NCBI GenBank assembly: GCA_021851715.1
Contig: JAJZCR010000012.1
Location: 1-64,000, forward strand
DNA: 64,000 nucleotides
Reading direction: 5' to 3'
Source of the DNA: Planctomycetota bacterium
GTDB lineage: Bacteria > Planctomycetota > Phycisphaerae > WQYP01
The notes under the pieces are model-generated. The model saw only the letters and a list, made by a program, of their open reading frames with translations. It was not told the DNA's origin and did no database searches. Positions 54,356 through 62,029 of the stretch are shown here, in pieces. The position numbers and the translations under genes were made by a program. Position 1 is the stretch's first letter. Each line of letters starts with the position of its first letter.

Positions 54356-54383
54356 AGTATACGCCATCCCCGCCATCGAGCAA
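54356..54383 (-). promoter_or_regulatory. Promoter for the BamD-like/lptE pair, near-leaderless
   Basis: On the minus strand, TTGCTC (54378-54383), a 16-base spacer and TATACT (54356-54361), with the ATG only seven bases after the -10 box. No Shine-Dalgarno lies between, so the message would begin at or near its start codon. Confidence 0.45.
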
Positions 54384-54534
54384 GCGACCGGTTTTGCCGG
54401 CATGGCCGGGCACAGCAACTGTGTGATAAATGGGCCGCCTGGATTTCCCGCAGCATAACACCGCATGGTTGCGCAGTACCCACCACATGGTGCCGGAATC
54501 CATGACGCCTTGGCTGTTCCAACCGGATGCAAAG

Positions 54535-56067
54535 TCAGTATTTACGGTCCAGCAACCGATAACCGATTGCTTCAGTCACATGGGTGGGGGTAATAGTTTG
54601 CTGACCTTCCAGGTCGGCAATGGTACGCGCCACGCGTCGGACCTTGTCAAAGGCCCGCGCGCTCAAGCCGAGTTCTTCCATCGCCTGTTTCATCAAAAGC
54701 AGTGAGGTTTCATCCAAAGCGCAAAAGTCCTTGAGCTGTCCCGTTTTCATCGCGGCGTTGCTCATCGTGCCATCGTCTCCAAATCTTTTGGCCTGCACCC
54801 GGCGGGCGTTCTCCACCTGAGTCCGCATCTGGGTGGATGAAGTGCCCGCCGCTTTACTGGTTAAATCACGATACGTGACTGCGGGAACCTCCAGATGAAT
54901 ATCGATGCGGTCCAGCAACGGACCGGAAAGCTTGCTCATATAGCGATCCATCGCCGCTAGGTCGGTAGCCTTGGCATTGCGACGGTCCAAGGTTCCTTTT
55001 CCGCTGGCCGATGGATTCATCGCCGCCACCAGCATAAATCGCGCCGGGAAACTCACGCTGGAATGCGACCGTGCAATAGTCACCATTCCGGACTCCAATG
55101 GTTGCCGCAGCATTTCCAGAACATGGCGGGAAAATTCCGGCAGCTCATCTAAAAACAAAACTCCGTGATGCGCCAGTGATACTTCGCCCGGCCGTGGAAT
55201 ACTGCCTCCCCCGATCAGGGCCGCGCCACTGGCGGTATGGTGCGGCATGCGCACCGGACGGATCCGCAGCAGACTGGCTCCACGCGGTAAAAGACCGCAG
55301 GCGGAATACACCCGCGAGGTCTCCAGGGCCTCCTGCCGTGTCAGCGGCGGCAGAATGGTCGGCAGACGCTGGCAAAGCATGGTCTTGCCCGCACCGGGCG
55401 GCCCCAACAGCAGCAAGTTATGCCGTCCTGCGGCCGCAATGGTCAAGGCCCGCTTGGCCAGTTCCTGGCCGCGTACATCCGCAAAATCGACTTCACCGCT
55501 GGCTTCCGACGGGTTCGCTTCCGCTTCGTCAACCTGCTCGGGTTCCAACGGCAGTTGCCCATTGAGAAAGCCGACCAGCGTGGTCAAGCTGTCAATGGCG
55601 TAAACGTCAATGTCGGGCACCACGGCGGCCTCACGGGCATTGGCGGTAGGCAGCAGAATGCCGGCGAGTTTGCATTCCGCTGCCAGCATGGCCATGGAAA
55701 GCGCACCTTTAATAGGCCGTACCGAACCATCCAGAGCAAGCTCCCCCGCCACCAGATATTTTTTATAGTTATCTCCCTGAACAACTTTCGCGGCATGAAG
55801 CACGCCCAGCGCAATGGGCAGTTCCAATGCGCTGCCTTCCTTTTTAATATCCGCCGGGGCCAAATTCACCAGCAATCGCTCTTGTGGAAACCGGTAGCCG
55901 CTGTTCACCATGGCCGTATGAATGCGGTCCAAAGATTCGCTGACGGCCTTATCCGCAAGGCCCACAATCAACGGATCACCATATTCCCTTGGGGCCAGAT
56001 TCACCTCCACTTCACAGCGGATGGCATCTATGCCCTGCAGGACGAAACTGTGAACCTTAGCCAACAT
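54535..56067 (-). CDS. YifB/ComM-family Mg-chelatase-like ATPase
   Basis: 510 residues from ATG 56067, with GGAG upstream. The N-terminal 180 residues are the Lon-like (ChlI-N) domain: LAKVHSFVLQGIDAIRCEVEV, VGLADKAVSESLDRIHTAM, PADIKKEGSALELPIALG. The AAA domain has LLGPPGAGKTMLCQRLP and LDELPEF, with C-terminal RSHSSVSFPARFMLVAAMNP. The ComM family acts as a helicase on recombination branches in natural transformation. Upstream ORFs to 56166 are not needed. Confidence 0.93.
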   Translation of the reverse strand: MLAKVHSFVLQGIDAIRCEVEVNLAPREYGDPLIVGLADKAVSESLDRIHTAMVNSGYRFPQERLLVNLAPADIKKEGSALELPIALGVLHAAKVVQGDNYKKYLVAGELALDGSVRPIKGALSMAMLAAECKLAGILLPTANAREAAVVPDIDVYAIDSLTTLVGFLNGQLPLEPEQVDEAEANPSEASGEVDFADVRGQELAKRALTIAAAGRHNLLLLGPPGAGKTMLCQRLPTILPPLTRQEALETSRVYSACGLLPRGASLLRIRPVRMPHHTASGAALIGGGSIPRPGEVSLAHHGVLFLDELPEFSRHVLEMLRQPLESGMVTIARSHSSVSFPARFMLVAAMNPSASGKGTLDRRNAKATDLAAMDRYMSKLSGPLLDRIDIHLEVPAVTYRDLTSKAAGTSSTQMRTQVENARRVQAKRFGDDGTMSNAAMKTGQLKDFCALDETSLLLMKQAMEELGLSARAFDKVRRVARTIADLEGQQTITPTHVTEAIGYRLLDRKY

Positions 56068-56242
56068 GGAATTCTCTCCATAAAGTAATGCGTAAGGTAC
56101 GCGGACGCAGCGCAAATGCCAAGTGCAGACCGCACGAGAAAGATCTTTATCCAGACCTGGGGGCACGGCCCAGTGATCCTCGGCCGCCGGGTGGCGTGAA
56201 ACGAAATCTCATGCTAGTATGTTTTTTTAGACTGGAGGTGAC

Positions 56243-57019
56243 ATGATGGCGTCTTTTGTTACGATTCCATCTTTATTGGTTTTGTTTCGTATTGATCGCG
56301 AGCTTCACGAATACCAACTGGCCTTGGATGCACTCTTAAAGGACCAGGTCGCGTTGGAAGCTAAAATCGAGACCATCGCCGCGGATATCGCCCAACAGGA
56401 AGCGGCCTCGCTGAAACTGCAGGCGGCCATTGGTGCCCAGGATCTGGATCTTAAAACGCGCCAGGCCCATATCGAAAAAATGCGCGAGACTCTCAATAGT
56501 ACCAAGACCAATAAAGAATATTCGGCCATTCTGGTGCAGATTTCAGCCGATAAGGCCGAAGTCAGCAAATTGGAAGCCGCCATGCTTGAGAATATGGAAA
56601 AACTCGAAAAGGATCAGGCGGCCATCGTCGTCACCCGGCAGCAGTTGACCTTGCAACAGGGACTTTTAGCGACGGCCCAGGGTGAAAGTGAAGCTCGCGC
56701 TGCGGAACTCCGCGGCCATATCGAAAGACTCAACGCTCTGCGCAGCGGCGACGCGGCCAAAGTACCGACTGAAGCTCTTAAGCAATATGATCGGCTGCGG
56801 CTTAAATATCCCGGTGATGCCATGGCCCCGGTCGAATTTGACGACGATGATCTGGAGAACATCAGTTGCGGGGGCTGCTTCATGGCTCTGAATATGGAAG
56901 ACGTGAATCAATTGCGCGGCCGCGATGAGATCCGGCGATGCAACGCCTGCAACCGGATTTTGTACCTGCCCGAAACACTGGCTCAGGAAAAAATTCGCAC
57001 CGTGGAACATCGTGCCTGA
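56243..57019 (+). CDS. C4-type zinc-ribbon coiled-coil protein
   Basis: 258 residues. Residues 20-185 form a long coiled coil (repeated ELHEYQLALDALLKDQVALE, KLEAAMLENMEKLEKDQ and similar), and the C-terminus holds a C4 zinc ribbon with CGGC and CNAC pairs (CGGCFMALNMEDVNQL, IRRCNACNRILYL). This is the PF02591 family, whose members often precede an RNase HI gene, as here; they are thought to bind nucleic acid. GGAGGTGAC precedes two tandem ATGs. Confidence 0.9.
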   Translation: MMASFVTIPSLLVLFRIDRELHEYQLALDALLKDQVALEAKIETIAADIAQQEAASLKLQAAIGAQDLDLKTRQAHIEKMRETLNSTKTNKEYSAILVQISADKAEVSKLEAAMLENMEKLEKDQAAIVVTRQQLTLQQGLLATAQGESEARAAELRGHIERLNALRSGDAAKVPTEALKQYDRLRLKYPGDAMAPVEFDDDDLENISCGGCFMALNMEDVNQLRGRDEIRRCNACNRILYLPETLAQEKIRTVEHRA

Positions 57020-57059
57020 GCTACTTTCCTCGCCCACACTATTTTGACGGTGCTTATTC

Positions 57060-57515
57060 ATGGATGATAATCGCTCCCGCAAACTCTTGCTGCAATTTGA
57101 TGGTGGTTCTCGCGGCAATCCCGGACCGGCGGGCATAGGCGTTACTCTTACCACGCCAGAAGGCAAAACGATCTATGAACTGGCAGAATTTCTGGGCCAC
57201 CACACCAACAACTTCGCCGAGTACACCGCCCTCATCCGCGGTGTGGCCGCAGCCGTTAAACTCGGAGCAAGCGAGTTGGTCATTCGTGCGGACAGCCAGT
57301 TGGTGGTCCGCCAAATTCAGGGCCAGTACCGTGTGAAAAGCCCGGACATCCGCCCGCTCTATCAGCAGGCCATGGGGCTGCTGGAGAAGATACCCAAGTG
57401 GTCCATCAGTCATTGGTATCGGGAAAATAATTCGCGGGCGGATACTCTGGCCAATCTGGCTATGGACGGCCGCACTACGATCGAATTTCCTGGCTCCGGC
57501 GCTGCCGAAAGATGA
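57060..57515 (+). CDS. RNase HI-family protein
   Basis: 151 residues. The RNase H fold motifs are LLQFDGGSRGNPGPAG (catalytic Asp), NFAEYTALIRGV (Glu), VIRADSQLVVRQIQG (Asp) and NSRADTLANLA (Asp); all four catalytic acidic residues are present. Degrades RNA in RNA-DNA hybrids. This short form lacks the N-terminal hybrid-binding domain and is the reverse-transcriptase-like RNase HI type. It pairs with the zinc-ribbon gene 40 bases upstream. Confidence 0.92.
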   Translation: MDDNRSRKLLLQFDGGSRGNPGPAGIGVTLTTPEGKTIYELAEFLGHHTNNFAEYTALIRGVAAAVKLGASELVIRADSQLVVRQIQGQYRVKSPDIRPLYQQAMGLLEKIPKWSISHWYRENNSRADTLANLAMDGRTTIEFPGSGAAER

Positions 57516-57588
57516 AACTGGGGGATCAACATAAGCCGCTTGACCGCTTCCCGCTTTTTATGCCATGGCCCCACTGCAAAAGAATTCC

Positions 57589-57846
57589 TTAATGAAAAAC
57601 GCCCTCGCTTTCCTCAGTACGGGCCGAGCAACATACTAAGAGCAAACGTGCCAATACCGAACGCAACCAACGCGCACGAGAAAAAGACGACGGCCATATC
57701 GGCCCCAGCCCAAGCCCGGACAACGCCCAGAGCACGTCCGCAAAAATCTGCCGCTCCACCGGCCCATGCACCAGCACCCGTGGCGGGCCGGTGAGCAAAT
57801 ACGCCAGGCCCTGATTGTTGTAAGCGGTATCGATTTGGCAACCCAT
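57589..57846 (-). CDS. Short ORF starting with an RHS-like piece; possible frameshift near its end
   Basis: 85 residues. It opens with MGCQIDTAYNNQGLAYLLTG, which looks like an RHS/YD-repeat strand (compare YNNQG-YLxT stretches in planctomycete RHS proteins), then an unmatched tail. GAGG lies seven bases before the ATG, and the Sel1-repeat gene ends nine bases upstream. After about residue 45 the other frame (57614 end) would encode GADMAVVFFSCALVAFGIG, a good TM helix, so the true product may be a frameshifted RHS piece plus a membrane segment. Last gene of the accessory unit. Confidence 0.45.
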   Translation of the reverse strand: MGCQIDTAYNNQGLAYLLTGPPRVLVHGPVERQIFADVLWALSGLGLGPIWPSSFSRARWLRSVLARLLLVCCSARTEESEGVFH

Positions 57847-57855
57847 TTCAGTTCC

Positions 57856-58821
57856 TCATTTCTGCGTCGCCGGCCCCGCTCTACACTTGATCAATTCCTG
57901 CTTCGCCCGCGGATCGCCCGCCTTGGCCGCCTTTTCAAACCACGCTTTGGCCCTGGCAAGGCTCTTCTGTACACCGAGGCCTCTATAATAAAGTAATCCG
58001 ATGGATGTCATCGCCCGTGTTACGCCACCACGGGCAGCCCTCCGGAGCCAGGCCATTGCGCGGCCATAGTCGCGTGGCACGCCAAATCCGTGCTCGTATA
58101 ACAGCCCCAGGTTGTATTCACCGGACGCGAAATTTTGAATAGCCGCCAAGCGATACCAGGCAGCGGCCTTGGCATAATCCCTGCGCAAGCCACAGCCGAT
58201 CTCATACAGAAACCCAAGATTAACTTCTGCAGCCGAATTTCCCTTTAGGGCGGCGCGACGGAACCACGCGGCCGCCTTTTCATAATTTTTTCGACCCCCA
58301 CAACCCGATTGGTAGAGCACACCCAAGCTGTTCTGCGCGCGGCTGTAGCCCCCGCTTGCAGCTCTTTCGAGCCACGTGAACCCGAGCTTTCGGTCCGACG
58401 CTACGCCCTTTCCTCGCACGTAACACATGCCTAAATTATATTCAGCAGCAACGTTTCCCTGTAGCGCCGCCCTCCGATATAAGATCGCAGCCCTTTTGTC
58501 GTCTCGCCGCACCCCAAGTCCCCCACTGAACAGCGTGCCCAGATTGCACTCCGCGGCTGCGTCCCCCTGCGCAGCAGATTTGCTGTACCAAAACGCCGCG
58601 CGGGTCATGCTACGCGCGACCCCGAAGCCATGCTCATAGGCCAGCCCTAACCGAAACTGGGCCGTGGCGTCGCCGGCCCGGGCGCTGGAGCGCAACGCAT
58701 CGAGGGCATCCACGCGAGGAGACGCGGCCGCGATCGCCACGTGTAAGGATGGCGCGACCGGTAGCCCCGAAACCATGATTATGCCCAAGACGACCCGTAT
58801 GGCCTTAGCATCGATATGCAT
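57856..58821 (-). CDS. Exported Sel1-repeat protein
   Basis: 321 residues. Signal segment (RVVLGIIMVSGLPVAPSLH), then seven Sel1-like repeats of about 36 residues (consensus GDAxAxxNLGxLYxxGxGVxxDYxKAAxWxRxAA), forming an alpha-solenoid of the SLR/TPR class. Such proteins are exported adaptors that bind other proteins. It ends in a charged tail. It sits between two short RHS-like ORFs, and the next ORF starts nine bases after its stop. In RHS cassettes a gene here would be a candidate immunity or adaptor partner (inference). Confidence 0.75.
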   Translation of the reverse strand: MHIDAKAIRVVLGIIMVSGLPVAPSLHVAIAAASPRVDALDALRSSARAGDATAQFRLGLAYEHGFGVARSMTRAAFWYSKSAAQGDAAAECNLGTLFSGGLGVRRDDKRAAILYRRAALQGNVAAEYNLGMCYVRGKGVASDRKLGFTWLERAASGGYSRAQNSLGVLYQSGCGGRKNYEKAAAWFRRAALKGNSAAEVNLGFLYEIGCGLRRDYAKAAAWYRLAAIQNFASGEYNLGLLYEHGFGVPRDYGRAMAWLRRAARGGVTRAMTSIGLLYYRGLGVQKSLARAKAWFEKAAKAGDPRAKQELIKCRAGPATQK

Positions 58822-58905
58822 TTGGTGTACTCCACCACGTCCGGCAGCCTGCTGTCCTTCGGCCCGGCGTGGGTACCGTGTGTGTCCCGGCCGTCCGGCG
58901 TGTGT

Positions 58906-59400
58906 TCACGATCCTGGCACATAGCCATCTCCGGAATCCAAAGTCCCCAGCGATGCCTGATTAAGCTCTTGGAAAAGGCCATCGTTCCACGGTGCGGACC
59001 CCAGTGGACCGGTAATGGTGTAATTGTTAAGCGTCAGGGGCTCAGTGTCCGTATAAGGCAGGGCCAACCCGACCCAGAACACCGACACTCCTGGCGGACT
59101 GCTGTCGCTCCACGAGGACTGCGCCAGCAACGTATCCGACCCGATCAGCCCGCCATCAGAATACAGGCTTACGGTGGCGTAGCTGCCGCTGCCCGCCGCC
59201 TGAACCGGGCTGCCGGTGGAACTCAAGGGGCCGGTTTGGCTGGCCACCAGCCGATCACGCCAGTCGTAATTCATCAAGGTAACACGTGCGGTGCCGACGG
59301 CATTGGTACCGGCGTTGCCATCGGGGTAGGCGATGGTTTCGGTGAGGTTGCCATCACCCACAGAGCCATTGTCATAAATGTTGGATGAGACTTCGGTCAT
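58906..59400 (-). CDS. RHS/YD-repeat fragment with an unmatched tail
   Basis: 164 residues. The first 60 residues (SNIYDNGSVGDGNLTETIAYPDG, RVTLMNYDWRDRLVASQTG) read as RHS/YD repeat sequence. From about residue 65 the chain changes character to a Ser/Gly/Leu-rich beta-type tail with no family I recognise. ATG 59400 lies one base after the stop of the preceding secreted-protein gene (TAATATG), so translation is coupled. A full-length RHS protein would be over 1,000 residues; this is a small piece. It may be a truncated RHS gene or a displaced cassette. Confidence 0.5.
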   Translation of the reverse strand: MTEVSSNIYDNGSVGDGNLTETIAYPDGNAGTNAVGTARVTLMNYDWRDRLVASQTGPLSSTGSPVQAAGSGSYATVSLYSDGGLIGSDTLLAQSSWSDSSPPGVSVFWVGLALPYTDTEPLTLNNYTITGPLGSAPWNDGLFQELNQASLGTLDSGDGYVPGS

Positions 59401-59401
59401 A

Positions 59402-60418
59402 TTATTGGTTCCGACATCGCTTTTTTGGGATCTCCGCTTGCGGAATTCGGGGCAGCCCGAAACCCGATGGCGACATCGGAATGTAGCTGCCCTTATCCGG
59501 GGCCTCGTAAATCCGCAGAAAATGGAAGAAATACGCCGTTATCACGCTGGCCGGCAACCGGTTCTTGCGCGGCACAAGCGGCCGCGAGAGGAGATAAGCC
59601 AGCCACGTTGCTCTCCGAAGCGACAAGACGGGCCTTATCGTTTCAGTTGCCTTTGGCAGATGAAGCTGCGCCCGCATCCGAGCGGCGGGAGGCCGGGTCT
59701 TCAGCAGCAGCCGCAGAAGCCCGATGGTTTCCGCGCGGCTGCCGAAGGCCACGGTCTCGTAGGCCCCCAGCGCCCAAAGAAAATAATTTTGGCTTGCCAG
59801 CAGTTTCCTCCCATCCGCGTCTATCTTGGCTGCCTTGCGCGTCTTTTCGGCACCATCAGCGGGGCTGGGGAAAAGGGTTGCCGGAAGGAAATTCCGCCGT
59901 GCCCTCAGGGCCTTCAGCGCCCTAATTAAAGCTGGCACGTCGCCCTTGGCGACCGGCATCGGGGCCGACCGAATTCCGATCCGGAACGCGGAAAATGCCT
60001 GCCAACTCGCGTCGTATTCCCATTCATGGCGGAACCAGATTACCGGCATGACCAGATCAATCCCGGGGAGTGCTACCGGCGGCAGTATCCGCGGACCCGC
60101 AAAATGCCCCAGAAACGGCTGCGTTCTGCGAGCATAAATACGTATGGTCTTCCCAGCCTTGAATACCGGATTGGCTGAGTAGAGCACCTTCGAATTAAGG
60201 CGGTAAATAACCTCGAACGGCGCGGGGGCCGCACTCTGGCGGATCACAGCGATTTTGACACTCTCGACTTTTACCAAAACGAACGACGTAACAGATACTG
60301 CCTGGGCCTTGGAGTTGGCCAGAACTAGAAAAATTGCGACAACCCATTTTGCTGGCCACGCGTGCCCCGGACCGGAACGGCCGCATCCCACAACTCCTTG
60401 CCTGTCAGTCAGCAGCAT
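59402..60418 (-). CDS. Exported protein of unknown function in the RHS-fragment array
   Basis: 338 residues from ATG 60418, with AGAGG eight bases upstream; another ATG at 60433 overlaps the stop of the preceding short ORF (TAATG). Hydrophobic segment (WPAKWVVAIFLVLANSKAQA) as a signal sequence. The rest is rich in Arg, Ala, Leu and Pro, with FEVIYRLNSKVLYSANPVFKAG resembling a beta-rich N-terminal domain. No family recognised. Its position directly behind a MVALNET-type ORF, and directly before an RHS fragment, makes it a candidate partner protein (inference). Confidence 0.55.
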   Translation of the reverse strand: MLLTDRQGVVGCGRSGPGHAWPAKWVVAIFLVLANSKAQAVSVTSFVLVKVESVKIAVIRQSAAPAPFEVIYRLNSKVLYSANPVFKAGKTIRIYARRTQPFLGHFAGPRILPPVALPGIDLVMPVIWFRHEWEYDASWQAFSAFRIGIRSAPMPVAKGDVPALIRALKALRARRNFLPATLFPSPADGAEKTRKAAKIDADGRKLLASQNYFLWALGAYETVAFGSRAETIGLLRLLLKTRPPAARMRAQLHLPKATETIRPVLSLRRATWLAYLLSRPLVPRKNRLPASVITAYFFHFLRIYEAPDKGSYIPMSPSGFGLPRIPQAEIPKKRCRNQ

Positions 60419-60432
60419 CGTGTTTCCTCTCA

Positions 60433-60642
60433 TTAAAAGTAGATCCACGTCCACGGGAACAGGTCATTGGCGGTCTCACTGGTTCGCACCTCGATCAATT
60501 GCCACGAACTCGTGTAGTACAAATAATTGGTTGTACCGGACGGAATGCCCGTGCCACCTTGGGGGTAGGTAGCGGCGGCCACGCCCCCTCGCGCCGCCCG
60601 CCGCGGCCCAAGCTCCGAAGTTGTTTCATTCAACGCTACCAT
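60433..60642 (-). CDS. Cassette A: short MVALNET-type ORF with RHS piece
   Basis: 69 residues. It starts with MVALNET..E.GPR, shared with the ORF at 61739-62029, then TTNYLYYTSSWQLIEVRTS, which is a typical RHS/YD-repeat strand (compare ...YYxxxWQLIEER). It is preceded by the duplicated promoter TTGATG-N16-TATAAT with the ATG nine bases after the -10 box and no Shine-Dalgarno. Its stop codon overlaps an ATG of the next gene (TAATG). Reading it as coding rests on the shared start signature and the RHS piece. Confidence 0.5.
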   Translation of the reverse strand: MVALNETTSELGPRRAARGGVAAATYPQGGTGIPSGTTNYLYYTSSWQLIEVRTSETANDLFPWTWIYF

Positions 60643-60680
60643 AATAAACTCATTATAGACCCGCGATGCATTGCATCAAC
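60601..60680 (-). repeat. Promoter-start repeat, copy A
   Basis: 80 bases, 63 of them identical to 61988-62067 by hand alignment. It includes TTGATG, a 16-base spacer and TATAAT (60652-60679), a 13-bp palindrome GATGCATTGCATC (60665-60677), and the first codons of a MVALNET-type ORF. Confidence 0.8.
60652..60679 (-). promoter_or_regulatory. Promoter of cassette A
   Basis: Minus strand: TTGATG (60674-60679), 16-base spacer, TATAAT (60652-60657). The ATG at 60642 is nine bases downstream, so the mRNA is expected to be leaderless or nearly so. The spacer holds a 13-bp palindrome that could be an operator. Confidence 0.65.
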
Positions 60681-60811
60681 CGCCAAAATTGCTTGCTGCA
60701 ACCCGCAGGGTCCGCCATGAAAGGTTTCCACTTCATGCACAGTTACTTCCCATCGCTTTCTCCTTTCACAAGCTTTCCTTGGTGCAATCCCCGTTTCGGT
60801 CCCTGCAGGGG

Positions 60812-61297
60812 TCATCTTTTCCGGCCACCAGGCCCATTTGCTGGTCCACCGTTCCTGGGACTGATTTTTAGGTCCGGGGGGGACGCCGCGTTAGCTCGGG
60901 CATGCCGATGCCGAGCCGCCCAAACCGGCCCCGCCAGACCATACCGACCTAAATACATTCGCAGCGAATAAACGCGTGATGAACCATATAGGCCCGACCC
61001 CAGTCCGCCCGACAATAGCCAATAGACAGAGGCATAGAGCGTCAACTTGACCAGGTCGCCTCGGAACCCGTGACGCCGCGACCACACCAGTACCGCAATC
61101 TGGCAGGAAAGCGCAATGCCGCCTATGGCGAAGGCGCGCAGAGCCACCGCCCACCGCCACCATGCGAAAAATCCGGGGGAATCCAACATGCCGTGTACCC
61201 GGAGCATGAACGGGATAGCAACGTAAAAGCCTACCGCCGTTGCCACCGCACAGGCAACCTCGGCTGCCCCGGTTCTTTGAGAATCTAGGTCGGCCAT
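60812..61297 (-). CDS. Multi-TM membrane protein 2 of cassette B
   Basis: 161 residues with AAGGAG upstream of ATG 61297. Four hydrophobic segments are visible (CAVATAVGFYVAIPF, ALRAFAIGGIALSCQIAVLVW, LVKLTLYASVYWLL, then a shorter one), followed by a Pro/Gly-rich cytoplasmic tail. No family recognised. The preceding membrane gene ends 25 bases upstream. Such short polytopic proteins are common as immunity proteins for pore-forming or membrane toxins, but that is only an analogy. Confidence 0.55.
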   Translation of the reverse strand: MADLDSQRTGAAEVACAVATAVGFYVAIPFMLRVHGMLDSPGFFAWWRWAVALRAFAIGGIALSCQIAVLVWSRRHGFRGDLVKLTLYASVYWLLSGGLGSGLYGSSRVYSLRMYLGRYGLAGPVWAARHRHARANAASPPDLKISPRNGGPANGPGGRKR

Positions 61298-61321
61298 CTC
61301 GATGCTCCTTGGGGATGGGCA

Positions 61322-61702
61322 TCAGCGCAAACGCTCGGCGAACGATGCCCACCGCACCAGAACCTCGTGGGCGAAGAGCAGCACCTCGGTCGCCAACGCC
61401 ATCAGCAACCCTAACCGTAGGCAAATCCAGTACGGGGCAGCAACTGGCTTCCGAACCAGAACCAGGATCACGGCCAGCGACCCCGCCACGGCCGCAAGCC
61501 CCGCTGCGACCCAACCGGCGGCCCAGAGCGCGGTGCCGAAACCGGCTACCGCCCGGAACTGGCGTAGCGGCCAAAAACCAATTCTTGCTAAACCCAGCCC
61601 TATAGCCGCACACAGGCAGATCGCCTCGCCGGCGGCCAAGAGCCAGCCAGCAATGTTGAGGGCATGGTCCGCCACCGACCGACCCGTGGTACGACCTAAC
61701 AT
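61322..61702 (-). CDS. Multi-TM membrane protein 1 of cassette B
   Basis: 126 residues from ATG 61702 (GAGG six bases upstream); a TTG at 61723 is in frame. Four hydrophobic segments (LNIAGWLLAAGEAICLCAAIGLG, GTALWAAGWVAAGLAAVAGSLA and others) and a basic C-terminus. Lies between the MVALNET-type ORF at 61739-62029 and a second membrane protein. Function unknown. Confidence 0.55.
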   Translation of the reverse strand: MLGRTTGRSVADHALNIAGWLLAAGEAICLCAAIGLGLARIGFWPLRQFRAVAGFGTALWAAGWVAAGLAAVAGSLAVILVLVRKPVAAPYWICLRLGLLMALATEVLLFAHEVLVRWASFAERLR

Positions 61703-61738
61703 AAAGACCCTCAAGCTCGGCAAGGAAAACCTACGCCT

Positions 61739-62029
61739 TCACCAGGGTATTCCACCGGGCCAGGATATTCCACCGGGCAACGGTGAAAGGCCTACGCGGT
61801 TGACCACCACCGTCTGCTGAGCCGCGTTCCCGGCGCTCGCTGCGCCCTCAACCCACCGCGTTACCTGAACGCCAGCCGGATTGCCCCGGGCTGTCCAGCC
61901 CCAGTAGAATGTTTGCCCCCACGCCGCATAGCTGAACGACTTTCCCTTATCCGGCCCGGCCGCCACGCGGCAGGCCCTCGCCGCCGGCCGCGGTCCGGAT
62001 TCCAAAGCTGTTTCATTCAGTGCTACCAT
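61739..62029 (-). CDS. Cassette B: MVALNET-type ORF
   Basis: 96 residues, opening with MVALNETALESGPR, matched to cassette A. The rest (GKSFSYAAWGQTFYWGWTARG, TRWVEGAASAGNAAQQTVVV) does not match cassette A or any family I know. It has the same TTGATG-N16-TATAAT promoter and nine-base gap to ATG as cassette A. A Gly/Pro-rich repeat (GGISWPGGIPW) ends the chain. An alternative reading is that the duplicated DNA encodes the end of an upstream ORF in another frame (see findings). Confidence 0.5.
   Translation of the reverse strand: MVALNETALESGPRPAARACRVAAGPDKGKSFSYAAWGQTFYWGWTARGNPAGVQVTRWVEGAASAGNAAQQTVVVNRVGLSPLPGGISWPGGIPW

Noticed and set aside
57020-57060. RNase P RNA between the zinc-ribbon and RNase HI genes
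   Set aside because: This pair often flanks rnpB in other bacteria, but the gap here is only 40 bases and holds no such RNA.
57614-57841. Alternative 75-residue frame as the main gene
   Set aside because: It starts only at a TTG and lacks the Shine-Dalgarno of the overlapping frame; kept only as a possible frameshifted tail.
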